From NCBI GenBank assembly GCA_017410325.1, contig JAFQRA010000027.1:1-64000 (forward strand): a stretch of DNA of 64,000 bases, written 5' to 3'. Source of the DNA: Clostridia bacterium (GTDB lineage: Bacteria > Bacillota > Clostridia > Oscillospirales > Acutalibacteraceae). Shown in pieces: positions 16,249-24,546 of this stretch. Positions within the stretch are counted from its first letter, which is position 1, and each line of letters starts with the position of its first letter. Made by a program: the position numbers and the translations under genes. The notes under the pieces were generated by a model that was not told the DNA's origin, searched no databases, and saw only the letters and a list, made by a program, of their open reading frames with translations.

Positions 16249-16962
16249 GTGGAGGAAAGAAAACTGCGTACGGCAATGCTCATAGGCGAAGAGGCGGTTG
16301 ACACCTTAAAAAACCGCTCCGTACTGCTTTTCGGTGTTGGCGGAGTAGGCTCGTTCGCCGCCGAAGCACTTGCAAGGGCAGGTGTGGGACACATCGGGCT
16401 TTGTGACAACGACACGGTTTCGGTTTCCAACATCAACCGTCAGCTTATTGCGCTTGATTCTACCGTCGGGCAGAACAAAGCAGAGGTTATGGCAAACCGA
16501 ATTAAAGACATCAACCCGGATATAAAGGTTACTGTCTATCCCCTGTTTTTCGCTCAAGAAACCGCTGAGCAGTTTGACTTTGAAAATTATGATTATATCA
16601 TAGACGCAATTGACACCGTTACCTCAAAGCTGATATTAGTAGAAAAGGCAAAAGAGCTTGGTATTCCGATAATCAGCAGTATGGGCACGGGCAACAAGCT
16701 TGACCCGACTGCGCTTACGGTTACGGACATAAAAAAAACAAGCGGCTGTCCGCTTGCAAGAGTGATGAGAAAAGAGCTCAAGGCAAGAAACATTAATTCA
16801 CTAAAGGTCGTATACTCAACCGAACAGCCCAAAAAGCCGCTCTTTCAGCCCGAAAACGCCGAAAAAAGAGCCGTACCCGCAAGCATATCCTTCGTACCTT
16901 CTGCCGCAGGGCTTATTGCCGCAGGCGAAGCAATAAAAGACCTTATCGGAGGTAACGCTTAA
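16249..16962 (+). CDS. tcdA: tRNA threonylcarbamoyladenosine dehydratase
   Basis: GTG start, with AAGGA at 16231-16235; no ATG in frame is closer. The 237-residue E1-like enzyme uses ATP to cyclise the t6A base at tRNA position 37. Signs are the nucleotide-binding LFGVGGVGSFAAEALARAG (about residues 27-45), DNDTVSVSNINRQ, the adenylation region DYIIDAIDTVTSKL and MGTGNKLDPT, and the C-terminal PASISFVPSAAGL. Length fits the TcdA/CsdL family. The TAA stop overlaps the ATG of the GH30 gene (TAATG), an unexpected coupling for a tRNA-modification gene. Confidence 0.9.
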   Translation: MEERKLRTAMLIGEEAVDTLKNRSVLLFGVGGVGSFAAEALARAGVGHIGLCDNDTVSVSNINRQLIALDSTVGQNKAEVMANRIKDINPDIKVTVYPLFFAQETAEQFDFENYDYIIDAIDTVTSKLILVEKAKELGIPIISSMGTGNKLDPTALTVTDIKKTSGCPLARVMRKELKARNINSLKVVYSTEQPKKPLFQPENAEKRAVPASISFVPSAAGLIAAGEAIKDLIGGNA

Positions 16963-18377
16963 TGCTTAAATTCATTTCACTTATACTGGCGATAATTCAG
17001 TTTTGCTTAATGCCGCTGAATTCCGTTTTAGGCAGGCACGAAATTCTGATTGACAGAGCCACAACCTATCAGACCTTTGAGTCCTTCGGCACAAGCTCGT
17101 GCTGGTGGGCACAGACGGTTGAAAGCGACGCACAGGCAAAAGAAATTGCCAAGCTTCTTTATGATGACGAGGAAGGCCTGGGGCTCAGCGTTTTCCGCTA
17201 CAACATAGGCGGCGGTGAAGCAGACAACCCCGAATGCCGTATATGGGACACGAGCAGAAGAACGGAGAGCTTTTACGTTTTTGACGAGGAAAAAAATGAG
17301 TATGTTTACGATTTCACCCGCGACAAAAACGCAAGGCGCGTGCTGGACTATGCTGTTGAATACGGCGCAGACAAGCTGATACTCTTCTGCAACTCCCCTC
17401 ATTTTTCAATGACGAAATCGGGCCACGCTTCGGGCGGACTTGAGGAGTATTCCTCCAATCTTCCCCGTGAGAATTACGAAGCATTCATTGATTACGTGCT
17501 GACAATAGCCGATTGGTTTCAGGCTCAGGGCTATCCCGTTTACGCTATTTCCCCCATAAACGAGCCGCAATGGTCGTGGGGAAGTCCCGACTGGGTAGGC
17601 CAGGAGGGCTGTCACTACGAGGTTGACGAAGCCATTGAGCTGCTTGAAATGTTTGCCGTTGAAATGCAAAAACGCGGCTGTACATATAAATTAAGCGGAC
17701 CCGAAAGCGGCGAAATGACCTGGGCGCATTACCAATACGTTGAAAAATTCTTCGCAAGTGAAATACTAAACGCTTACTGTGACAGCTTTGCCGGCCACTC
17801 CTACTGGATGGATTGGAAATCGGAAGAAAAGCGGCAGGTCGGCGACACCTTCAAGGAAAATTATCCCGACAAAAAATACGAGATGAGTGAGTGGTGCGAG
17901 CTGCCGCTCGAAATTGACAGCACAATAATCGACAGCGGACTGCGTATGGCGCGCATTATTACAGAAGACCTGACTCTTATGAATGCCGTTTCGTGGCAGA
18001 GCTGGACAGCCGTCAACGGTGACGGACTGATAGACCGAAACGCAGACGGCACGCTGAAAATATATAACCGTTACTATGCTTTCAAGCAGTTTACCTCATT
18101 TATTGAGCCCGGTATGGTCAGAGTAAGAGTGCTTGACAATTTTGAAGAAAACAGCACGCTCAACACCGTTGCATTTACCGACGGCAGCAGATACGTTGTG
18201 GTTATAGTCAACACGTCTGAAGCAGATGAAGCCATAAACCTCAACGGACTTATGGGGCAGGCAGAGATTTATCTGACAGACGAAGCCCATAACTGCGAAA
18301 AGGTCTACGAGGGAAAGTTTGAAAGAAAAATCACGGCACCCGCAAAAAGTATTATGACGGTTTGCTCAGATATGTAA
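16962..18377 (+). CDS. Secreted glycoside hydrolase, family GH30-like
   Basis: The 471-residue protein has an N-terminal signal sequence (LKFISLILAIIQFCLMPL), then a TIM barrel with the GH30 pattern: FESFGTSSCWWAQ near the start, LSVFRYNIGGGE, FCNSPHFSMTKSG, the acid/base Glu in AISPINEPQWSW (about 193) and the nucleophile Glu in YEMSEWCEL (about 310). A C-terminal beta sandwich (about 385-471, NTVAFTDGSRYVVVIVN) completes the usual GH30 layout. Endo-beta-1,6-galactanase-like activity is the closest match; glucosylceramidase-type activity is an alternative. Translation is coupled to tcdA upstream. Confidence 0.85.
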   Translation: MLKFISLILAIIQFCLMPLNSVLGRHEILIDRATTYQTFESFGTSSCWWAQTVESDAQAKEIAKLLYDDEEGLGLSVFRYNIGGGEADNPECRIWDTSRRTESFYVFDEEKNEYVYDFTRDKNARRVLDYAVEYGADKLILFCNSPHFSMTKSGHASGGLEEYSSNLPRENYEAFIDYVLTIADWFQAQGYPVYAISPINEPQWSWGSPDWVGQEGCHYEVDEAIELLEMFAVEMQKRGCTYKLSGPESGEMTWAHYQYVEKFFASEILNAYCDSFAGHSYWMDWKSEEKRQVGDTFKENYPDKKYEMSEWCELPLEIDSTIIDSGLRMARIITEDLTLMNAVSWQSWTAVNGDGLIDRNADGTLKIYNRYYAFKQFTSFIEPGMVRVRVLDNFEENSTLNTVAFTDGSRYVVVIVNTSEADEAINLNGLMGQAEIYLTDEAHNCEKVYEGKFERKITAPAKSIMTVCSDM

Positions 18378-18397
18378 AGCAAGGCCTTGCAGCATAT

Positions 18398-18434
18398 AAA
18401 AAGAGCAGAATTCAACCCGAATTCTGCTCTTTTG
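18398..18434. terminator. Bidirectional terminator
   Basis: The arms gagcagaattc and gaattctgctc (18403-18413 / 18419-18429) are flanked by A-run on the left and T-run on the right. It serves both GH30 (plus) and the end of the long minus-strand run at fumarate hydratase beta. Confidence 0.9.
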
Positions 18435-18437
18435 TTA

Positions 18438-18965
18438 TTATTTGAGAATGCTTCCGCCTTCGCAGTCGATTGCAACTATAAGTGGAAAATCGTTGAACTT
18501 AAGGCGTTTTACGCTTTCACAGCCCAGATCCTCAAAGGCGATAACCTCACACTCCGTAATGCATTTTGCCGCAAGAGCACCTGCACCGCCTATGGCGCAC
18601 AGATAAACCGCCTTATTGCGGATTATTGCATCAACGACCTCCTTATTTCTCGGGCCTTTGCCAACCATTGCGGCAAGACCCTTGTCGAGAAACAGCGGTG
18701 CATACGGATCCATTCTGGATGAGGTTGTAGGACCGCAGCTGCCTATGGCAAGACCGGGAGGAGTTGGAGTGGGGCCGGCATAATAAATACAGGCACCGTT
18801 CAGATCAAGCGGCAAAGCCTCACCCTTGGCGATAAGCTCGGTTATGCGCTTGTGTGCCGCATCCCTTGCCGTATAGACGGTACCGCTGAGCAGTACCCTG
18901 TCCCCTGCTTTCAGCTTTGCGGCAAGTGCCTTTAACTCGGCGGAATCCGCACGGTATTCAGCCAC
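18438..18965 (-). CDS. fumB: Fe-S fumarate hydratase, beta (C-terminal) subunit
   Basis: The 175-residue protein is the C-terminal domain of class I (4Fe-4S) fumarases/tartrate dehydratases, interconverting fumarate and malate with the alpha subunit. Signs are LLSGTVYTARDAAHKRI, YYAGPTPTPPG, IGSCGPTTSSRMDPYAP, MVGKGPRN and GGAGALAAKC. In two-subunit systems alpha is usually next door; here the upstream neighbour is a short DivIVA-like gene 2 nt away and no alpha subunit lies in the window. L-tartrate dehydratase beta is an alternative. It is the last gene before a terminator. Confidence 0.88.
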   Translation of the reverse strand: MAEYRADSAELKALAAKLKAGDRVLLSGTVYTARDAAHKRITELIAKGEALPLDLNGACIYYAGPTPTPPGLAIGSCGPTTSSRMDPYAPLFLDKGLAAMVGKGPRNKEVVDAIIRNKAVYLCAIGGAGALAAKCITECEVIAFEDLGCESVKRLKFNDFPLIVAIDCEGGSILK

Positions 18966-18967
18966 GC

Positions 18968-19243
18968 TTACTCCCCCTTGCTCAGATAGTTCTGCAGGAT
19001 TTTATCAACCTGCGAAAGAACGTCCTGAGGTGAATTGCACTCCGCCGTAATTTCCGCTTGAGCTGCGGCTGCTGCCTCGTATTCATCGAGCTTTCCTTCA
19101 AGCTCGGTGATTCGTGCATCCTTACGGGCGTTTTCTTCCCTGCATTTCTGAAGTTCAGCGAGAAGCTCGTCAATATATTCAATTACATCTTCACGGTCAA
19201 AGCCGCCGAAGGCTTTTCTTTTAAAAGACCTTTCTTCGCTCAT
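18968..19243 (-). CDS. Short DivIVA-like coiled-coil protein
   Basis: The 91-residue protein opens with SFKRKAFGGFDREDVIEYID, which fits the membrane-binding head pattern of DivIVA/GpsB proteins, followed by a predicted coiled coil (about 25-70: LLAELQKCREENARKDARI). GGAG precedes the ATG. It sits between split transketolase and fumarate hydratase beta. A scaffold role at the septum or pole is the family expectation; a function specific to this short form is not known to me. Confidence 0.75.
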   Translation of the reverse strand: MSEERSFKRKAFGGFDREDVIEYIDELLAELQKCREENARKDARITELEGKLDEYEAAAAAQAEITAECNSPQDVLSQVDKILQNYLSKGE

Positions 19244-19258
19244 TATACTTTTCTCCGT

Positions 19259-20206
19259 TTATTTTTTGAAAGCAACTGCTGCCTTGGCTTTTTCCGCAAT
19301 GTTTTCTGCCGTAAGACCGTAAATCTTGAGCATTTCAACAGCAGGACCCGATGCGCCGAACTTATCCTCAACGCCGACCTTGAGTACGGGAACGGGATAA
19401 TTCTCACATACAACGTCTGCAACAGCAGAGCCGAGACCGCCGATAATGCTGTGCTCTTCTGCCGTTACGATAACGCCTGTTTCCTTTGCGGCCTTAATAA
19501 TGATATCCTTATCAATGGGCTTGATTGTAGCCATATTGATAACTCTTGCCTCGATGCCTTCTGCCTTAAGGTTTTCTGCGGCGATGAGTGCTTCGTTTAC
19601 CATAAGACCTGTTGCAATGATTGTAACGTCCTTACCCTCTTTGAGTTCAACACCCTTGCCGATTTCGAACTTGTAGCTTTCATCGAAGAGTCTGGGGGTT
19701 GCAAGTCTGCCGAAGCGAAGGTAAACGGGGCCGTCCGTCTCTGCTGCGGCAAGCACGGCAAGGCGTGCCTCAACGTCATCGGCAGGGTTGATGATAGTCA
19801 TACCGGGGATAGTGCGCATAAGGGCAATATCCTCACAGCACTGGTGGCTTGCGCCGTCCTCACCGACGGAGATACCTGCGTGAGTTGCACCGATTTTAAC
19901 GTTGAGATGAGGATAGCCGACGGAGTTTCTAATCTGCTCGAAGGCTCTGCCTGCGGCAAACATTGCAAAGGAGCTTGCAAAAACGGTATAGCCCGTTGTG
20001 GCAAGGCCTGCGGCTACGCCTATCATATTACATTCTGCAATACCTGTATCGAAAAATCTTTCGGAGAATTCTTTTTTGAAGGCAATTGTCTTTGTTGCCT
20101 TTGCAAGGTCAGCATCAAGAACGATAACCTTGTCGTTTTTCTTACCGAGTTCAACGAGAGCCTTACCGTAGGCGTCGCGAGTTGCGGTTTTAATTACATC
20201 TGCCAT
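19259..20206 (-). CDS. Transketolase, C-terminal subunit
   Basis: Start is ATG at 20206 (product MADVIKTATRDAYGKA) with AGGTG upstream; a GTG nine bases earlier is less likely. The 315-residue protein holds the pyrimidine-binding and C-terminal domains of a split transketolase: GIAECNMIGVAAGLA with the catalytic Glu, HAGISVGEDGASHQ, and IATGLMVNEALIAAENL of the third domain. It works with the N-terminal subunit encoded 28 nt upstream, moving two-carbon units in the non-oxidative pentose phosphate pathway. Split transketolases are common in Clostridia. Confidence 0.9.
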   Translation of the reverse strand: MADVIKTATRDAYGKALVELGKKNDKVIVLDADLAKATKTIAFKKEFSERFFDTGIAECNMIGVAAGLATTGYTVFASSFAMFAAGRAFEQIRNSVGYPHLNVKIGATHAGISVGEDGASHQCCEDIALMRTIPGMTIINPADDVEARLAVLAAAETDGPVYLRFGRLATPRLFDESYKFEIGKGVELKEGKDVTIIATGLMVNEALIAAENLKAEGIEARVINMATIKPIDKDIIIKAAKETGVIVTAEEHSIIGGLGSAVADVVCENYPVPVLKVGVEDKFGASGPAVEMLKIYGLTAENIAEKAKAAVAFKK

Positions 20207-20234
20207 TGTTTTCACCTATTACCCTTTCCTGCAA

Positions 20235-21074
20235 TCAGTTAAGTGCTGCCATAGCGGCATCAAGCTCTGCCATTGCCTTGTCATACTGCTCCTGATTGGG
20301 AGCTGTGCCGTGCCAGTCGCAGTTGTTTTCCATAAAGGAAACACCCTTGCCCTTAACGGTCTTGGCAATAACAACTGTGGGCTTACCCTTGAATTCCTTT
20401 GCGGCTGTAAAGGCTGAATCGATTTCATCAAAATCATTACCGCAGATTTCGATTACGTTCCAGCCGAAGGCTGCAAACTTTTCGGGAATGGGATAGGGAG
20501 AGTTAACCTCTTCAACGGTGCCGTCAATCTGAAGGTTGTTGTTGTCAACAACGGCTACAAGGTTATCAAGGCCCTTGGCGGAAGCGTACATTGCAGCCTC
20601 CCAGACCTGACCCTCCTGAATTTCGCCGTCACCAAGAACAGTGAAAACTCTGAAGGAAGCACCGGAAAGCTTTGCACCCAGCGCCATACCGACAGCTGTT
20701 GAGATACCCTGGCCGAGTGAGCCCGTGCTCATATCAACACCGGGTGTGCTCTTCATACTGGGGTGACCCTGAAGCATAGCGCCCGGCTTACGCAGAAGCT
20801 TGATTTCATCGGGTGAGAAAAAGCCTCTGAGAGCGAGTGCCGCATAGAGTGCGGGTGCTGTGTGACCCTTTGAAAGAACGAAACGGTCACGGCCTTCCCA
20901 CTTGGGGTTGGCAGGGTCTACGTTAAGATGTGAAAAATAGAGATAAGTCAAAATATCGGCAACCGAAAGAGAGCCTCCCGGATGACCCGACTTTGCGTTA
21001 AAGGTACCCTCGATGATACCTTTTCTGACCTCAATAGCCTTGATTTCCAACTGTTTTTTTGCTGCTGCTTCCAA
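20235..21074 (-). CDS. Transketolase, N-terminal subunit
   Basis: Start is taken as TTG at 21074, 8 nt after GGAGG; a GTG at 21083 would abut the ribosome site directly. The 279-residue protein is the thiamine diphosphate pyrophosphate-binding half: SGHPGGSLSVADILTYLYF, KGHTAPALYAALALRG, GSLGQGISTAVGMALGAKL, and the TPP/metal motif LGDGEIQEGQVWEA followed by VVDNNNLQ. It pairs with the C-terminal subunit immediately downstream. Confidence 0.92.
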   Translation of the reverse strand: MEAAAKKQLEIKAIEVRKGIIEGTFNAKSGHPGGSLSVADILTYLYFSHLNVDPANPKWEGRDRFVLSKGHTAPALYAALALRGFFSPDEIKLLRKPGAMLQGHPSMKSTPGVDMSTGSLGQGISTAVGMALGAKLSGASFRVFTVLGDGEIQEGQVWEAAMYASAKGLDNLVAVVDNNNLQIDGTVEEVNSPYPIPEKFAAFGWNVIEICGNDFDEIDSAFTAAKEFKGKPTVVIAKTVKGKGVSFMENNCDWHGTAPNQEQYDKAMAELDAAMAALN

Positions 21075-21104
21075 AACAGTCACCTCCGTATTCTTGAATT
21101 TTAA

Positions 21105-22022
21105 TTATTTTATTTTGTTTAGAAATGCCGTGAAATATTCCGGCAATTCCGAGCTTATTTCAATATATTCCTCGGTTTTCGGGTGGATAAAGCCTATCAG
21201 CCCGGCGTGAAGGCACTGGCCTCCCATTGAAACACCGTTCTTCGGGCCGTAAACATCGTCCCCTGCTACGGGGTGGCCGATATGAGCCATATGAACACGA
21301 ATCTGGTGGGTTCTGCCCGTTTCAAGTCTGACTTTCACAAAGGAAAAATTCCTGTAGGTTTCAAGCACCTCGTAATGTGTCACCGCGTTTCTTGAATGAA
21401 GCTGTGTGACGCACATTTTTTTACGGTCGTTGGGGTTTCTGCCTATAGGAGCATCAACCGTGCCCGAAAGCTCCTTGAAATTGCCGTGCACAACCGCACG
21501 GTATTCACGGGTAAAGCTGTGTGCCTGAATCTGTGAAACGAGGCTTACGTGCGCCTCGTCCGTTTTGGCAACAATCAGCAGACCGCTCGTGTTTTTATCT
21601 ATCCTGTGGACAATACCCGGACGGATGACGCCGTTTATGCCCGAAAGGCTGCCCCTGCAATGGTACATAAGTGCATTCACAAGCGTGCCGTCGGGATTAC
21701 CCGGCGCAGGATGAACAACCATATTCCTCGGCTTATTTACGACAAGAAGGCAATCGTCCTCGTACAGTATATCAAGCGGTATGTCCTGCGGCTGAGCCTC
21801 AATTTCCCGAAGCTCGGGTGCCGTTACGGTGATTTCGTCGCCTTCTTCAACCGTGTAGCTTTTCTTTTTCGGCTTTCCGTTTACGGTTACTCCGCCGCTG
21901 TCAAGTACCCTCTGTATAAAATTGCGCGAAAGCTCGGGCGCATAGGCGCAAACGGTTTTGTCGAGCCGTTCACCCCCGTCACCATTTTCCACGGTAAAGC
22001 TGAACACTCTTTTATTCTCCAT
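21105..22022 (-). CDS. RluA/RluD-family pseudouridine synthase
   Basis: The 305-residue protein has an N-terminal S4 RNA-binding domain (RLDKTVCAYAPELSRNFIQR, VTVNGKPKKKSYTVEEGDEI) and the catalytic domain with Asp in GIVHRIDKNTSGLLIVAKT (about 140), plus TGRTHQIRVHMAHIGHPVAGD. It would isomerise uridine in 23S rRNA (RluD type). It overlaps the end of lspA by 11 nt, as seen in many Firmicutes (lspA-rluD order). Confidence 0.92.
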   Translation of the reverse strand: MENKRVFSFTVENGDGGERLDKTVCAYAPELSRNFIQRVLDSGGVTVNGKPKKKSYTVEEGDEITVTAPELREIEAQPQDIPLDILYEDDCLLVVNKPRNMVVHPAPGNPDGTLVNALMYHCRGSLSGINGVIRPGIVHRIDKNTSGLLIVAKTDEAHVSLVSQIQAHSFTREYRAVVHGNFKELSGTVDAPIGRNPNDRKKMCVTQLHSRNAVTHYEVLETYRNFSFVKVRLETGRTHQIRVHMAHIGHPVAGDDVYGPKNGVSMGGQCLHAGLIGFIHPKTEEYIEISSELPEYFTAFLNKIK

Positions 22023-22503
22023 CAGCCTTCTGTCCTGCCTTTTTATAATCTTTGACTATATCGTAAACAAGATAGCCGACAAGGAGAAATTCACCGACGG
22101 TTACAAAACAGTCCGCAAAGTTGAAAACCGGGAAATCTATAAAAAGCACCTCGATATAATCAACCACGAAATGTCTGAAAATTCTGTCGATAAGATTGCC
22201 CAGTCCGCCGCCCATAAGCATTACAACGCTTGCAAGCGCCACCTTTGACTTAATCTTTTTAGCAATAATAAGATAGAAGCCGACAAGCAGCACAACCGCC
22301 GTAAAAACTGACAGCAAGGCGGTTTTACCCGTAAACAGGCTGAAAGCCGCACCGGTGTTTTCGACATATCTCCACTGCAGAAAGCCGTCGATAACCGTGC
22401 TCACCTCGCCCGAAACGAGCGTGGAATTGAGCACGGCGATTTTTATAAGCTGGTCAACCGCTGCAATTGCGGCAATGCAACCGCAGCAGATAAGCTCAAC
22501 CAT
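22012..22503 (-). CDS. lspA: Lipoprotein signal peptidase (signal peptidase II)
   Basis: The 163-residue membrane aspartyl protease has four predicted helices and the conserved motifs DQLIK (about 17), ENTGAAFSLF (about 48), GNLIDRIFR with catalytic Asp (about 105) and FNFADCFVTVG with the second Asp (about 128). It removes signal peptides from lipoproteins such as the one at 15531-16112. Note it is unrelated to the three SipW-type peptidases near 50 kb. Confidence 0.95.
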   Translation of the reverse strand: MVELICCGCIAAIAAVDQLIKIAVLNSTLVSGEVSTVIDGFLQWRYVENTGAAFSLFTGKTALLSVFTAVVLLVGFYLIIAKKIKSKVALASVVMLMGGGLGNLIDRIFRHFVVDYIEVLFIDFPVFNFADCFVTVGEFLLVGYLVYDIVKDYKKAGQKADGE

Positions 22504-22517
22504 CAGTTACCCTCCGA

Positions 22518-23939
22518 TTATTTCTTCTTGAAGAAGCCACGGAAGAAGGATTCCTCATCATCATCCTCGTCGTCGATATCGTCAACAACCTCGTAAACAG
22601 TACCGCTCTTTGAAACGTTTGTGGCTGTTTCTACGACAGATTCTTCAACGGGCATATCCTGAAAATCCTCGCCGTCTGCAAGCTCTTCTGCAATGCTGAA
22701 GCCCTTGCCCTCATCCTCTTCAAACTCTTCATCAAAGAGAGAATTTATAAGGTCTTCTTCATCCTCTTCTTCCTCATCATCTGAGAAAACGTCTTCAAAA
22801 TCTGCTATTTCGTCGTCATCATCTTCGTCATCGTCTTCATCGTATTCATCATCTTCGTCTTCATCGTCAGACTTGATTACAAATTCAACTGATAATTTTG
22901 ACTCGACTTCATCATCTTCTTCATCGTACTCTTCAACCTCTTCGTCAGCCTCGTATTCTTCGGCTTCCTCGGTCTCCTCGTACGCTTCGTCTTCAGCCTC
23001 TTCTTCAGTTTCTTCGGCTTCCTCGTATTCTTCTTCGGCCTCTTCAACTGCCTCGGGCTCATCTGCAACTGTTGTTGCCTCAACAGCAGCTTCTTCAATT
23101 GCCTCTGTCGCTTCCTCGGCAGGCTCTTCAACAGCAATTCCCTGAGCTGTTTCAGCCTCATCTGCAGCTGCCATAGCGGCAATCTCCTCTGCGGCAAGAG
23201 CAGGGATTTCCTTAATCAGCTCAATGTGCTTTGAATAAGAAACAAGGAGAGTTGAACGGAAATCGTTGACCTCTTTTTTAAGCATATCGAGAATCTTGTT
23301 CTGTTCGAGTGCGTTAAGCTCAGCCTTACGGTCTATATCGGCCGCCTTGCCCTCAGCCTCGGCAACCATAGCTTCTGCCTTTGCCGTTGCTTCGTTTACG
23401 AGTGCCTCATACTTAGCGTTTGCGGCGGCAACCTTTTCGTTGTAGTAGCTGTCAGCCTTGAGCATCTTGTCTCTGGAAGCGGCCTCGGCTGCTGCGGTTT
23501 TTTCTTCCGCCTGAGCGTTTGCGGCGGCAACGGTCTGCTGAGCCTGTGCTTCGGCCTCGGCAAGCATAGCGGTTGACTTTTCCTCTGCCTCGCTTACCAT
23601 TGCGGCAGATTTTTCTTCAGCTTGGGCTACGGCGGCGTTTGCCTTTTCGGTAGCATCATTGACGAGAGCCTCTGCCTTTTCGGTTGACTCGGCGGTCATT
23701 GTGGCGGCCATTTTCTGCGCTGTAAGAAGTGCGGCGGAAATGTTGGCCTCCTCCTTCTGATAGCTTTCAACTTTTTCCGTAAGAGCGTTGATACGTCTGA
23801 TGTATTCGTTCTTTTCTCTGTCAAGAGCCTCTACAGCCTCAGCTATTTCGCCCATAAATTCGTCAACATCGATTGAACGGTATGTGCCTCTGCCGGCAGA
23901 CTGGAATTCGTGTGCTCTGATTTGTGCAGGTGTCAACAT
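22518..23939 (-). CDS. DivIVA-domain protein with long acidic tail
   Basis: Residues 1-60 match the DivIVA head (MLTPAQIRAHEFQSAGRGTY, DVDEFMGEIAEAVEAL). Residues about 60-235 form a long Ala/Glu-rich coiled coil with a repeated AEEKSAAMVSEA-like pattern. Residues about 265-420 are extremely acidic, mostly Glu and Asp runs, before a short C-terminus ending SFFRGFFKKK. At 473 residues it is more than twice typical DivIVA length (160-200). It lies between sepF and lspA, as DivIVA does in Gram-positive dcw-associated clusters, implying septal or polar scaffolding. The acidic tail has no assigned role. Confidence 0.85.
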   Translation of the reverse strand: MLTPAQIRAHEFQSAGRGTYRSIDVDEFMGEIAEAVEALDREKNEYIRRINALTEKVESYQKEEANISAALLTAQKMAATMTAESTEKAEALVNDATEKANAAVAQAEEKSAAMVSEAEEKSTAMLAEAEAQAQQTVAAANAQAEEKTAAAEAASRDKMLKADSYYNEKVAAANAKYEALVNEATAKAEAMVAEAEGKAADIDRKAELNALEQNKILDMLKKEVNDFRSTLLVSYSKHIELIKEIPALAAEEIAAMAAADEAETAQGIAVEEPAEEATEAIEEAAVEATTVADEPEAVEEAEEEYEEAEETEEEAEDEAYEETEEAEEYEADEEVEEYDEEDDEVESKLSVEFVIKSDDEDEDDEYDEDDDEDDDDEIADFEDVFSDDEEEEDEEDLINSLFDEEFEEDEGKGFSIAEELADGEDFQDMPVEESVVETATNVSKSGTVYEVVDDIDDEDDDEESFFRGFFKKK

Positions 23940-24017
23940 TTTTATTAACCTCCGAATATTCTTGGTTCTTTGTTAGAAAATTATGTAGAGCAGGAATCCT
24001 CTCGGATTCCTTAAAGA

Positions 24018-24512
24018 TTAGCCAAAGTAAACGCCGCCGTTTTCAATGCTGTCAATCAAATCGCCGCCAAGGTCATAGCCGTGGGGAACGATTACGAAGG
24101 TGCTGTTGGCAACACGGCGGATACTGCCGTCATTAGCGTAAACTACGCCGCCGAGGAAATCGACAAGTCTGCGTGCAATGTCTCTGCTGGTTGCCTCAAG
24201 GTTAAGAATAACCATATGGCGCTGGTTGATGTGGTCTGCAATACCTGTTGCATCGTCAAAGGTTGCAGGCTTTGCGAGAACTACCTGGGGTTTTGTTCTC
24301 TGCTGTGACTGTGCACCGAAATCCACAACGTTGTTGTTCTTCGGCTTTTCTGCGGTACGGAAGTTGCTTGCAAAAGAAGAACGCTTTGTTACGGGTGCTT
24401 CCTCTTCAACCTCGTCCTCATATTCTTCTTCAAGATCTGTATCGTCTACTTCATCGTAGTAGTCGCCTTCGTTAACGTTGACAATCTTGCTGATTCTGTC
24501 CAAAAAGCCCAT
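24018..24512 (-). CDS. sepF: Cell division protein SepF
   Basis: The 164-residue protein has the N-terminal membrane-targeting helix (MGFLDRISKIVNV), an acidic linker (EVDDTDLEEEYEDEVEEE) and the C-terminal SepF fold (VVLAKPATFDDATGIADHIN, MVILNLEATSRDIARRLVDF, YANDGSIRRVANSTFVIVP). SepF anchors and bundles FtsZ at the membrane. Position between yggS and divIVA matches Firmicutes division clusters. Confidence 0.95.
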   Translation of the reverse strand: MGFLDRISKIVNVNEGDYYDEVDDTDLEEEYEDEVEEEAPVTKRSSFASNFRTAEKPKNNNVVDFGAQSQQRTKPQVVLAKPATFDDATGIADHINQRHMVILNLEATSRDIARRLVDFLGGVVYANDGSIRRVANSTFVIVPHGYDLGGDLIDSIENGGVYFG

Positions 24513-24546
24513 TGTTATATCCTCCTGAATTTATTATCAAATTATT

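Noticed and set aside
19058..20242. 394-codon plus-strand open frame opposite transketolase
   Set aside because: Cys/Phe-rich translation typical of antisense to a conserved gene; transketolase motifs on the minus strand are decisive.
22693..23145. Long plus-strand Ser-rich open frame opposite the DivIVA gene
   Set aside because: It is the antisense shadow of Glu/Asp/Ala codons in the acidic DivIVA tail; no ribosome site or promoter, and pure low complexity.
22693..23640. Possible short tandem DNA repeat from gct/tcg triplets in the DivIVA gene
   Set aside because: The repeats follow coding of Ala and Glu runs; they are protein-level low complexity, not an independent repeat element.
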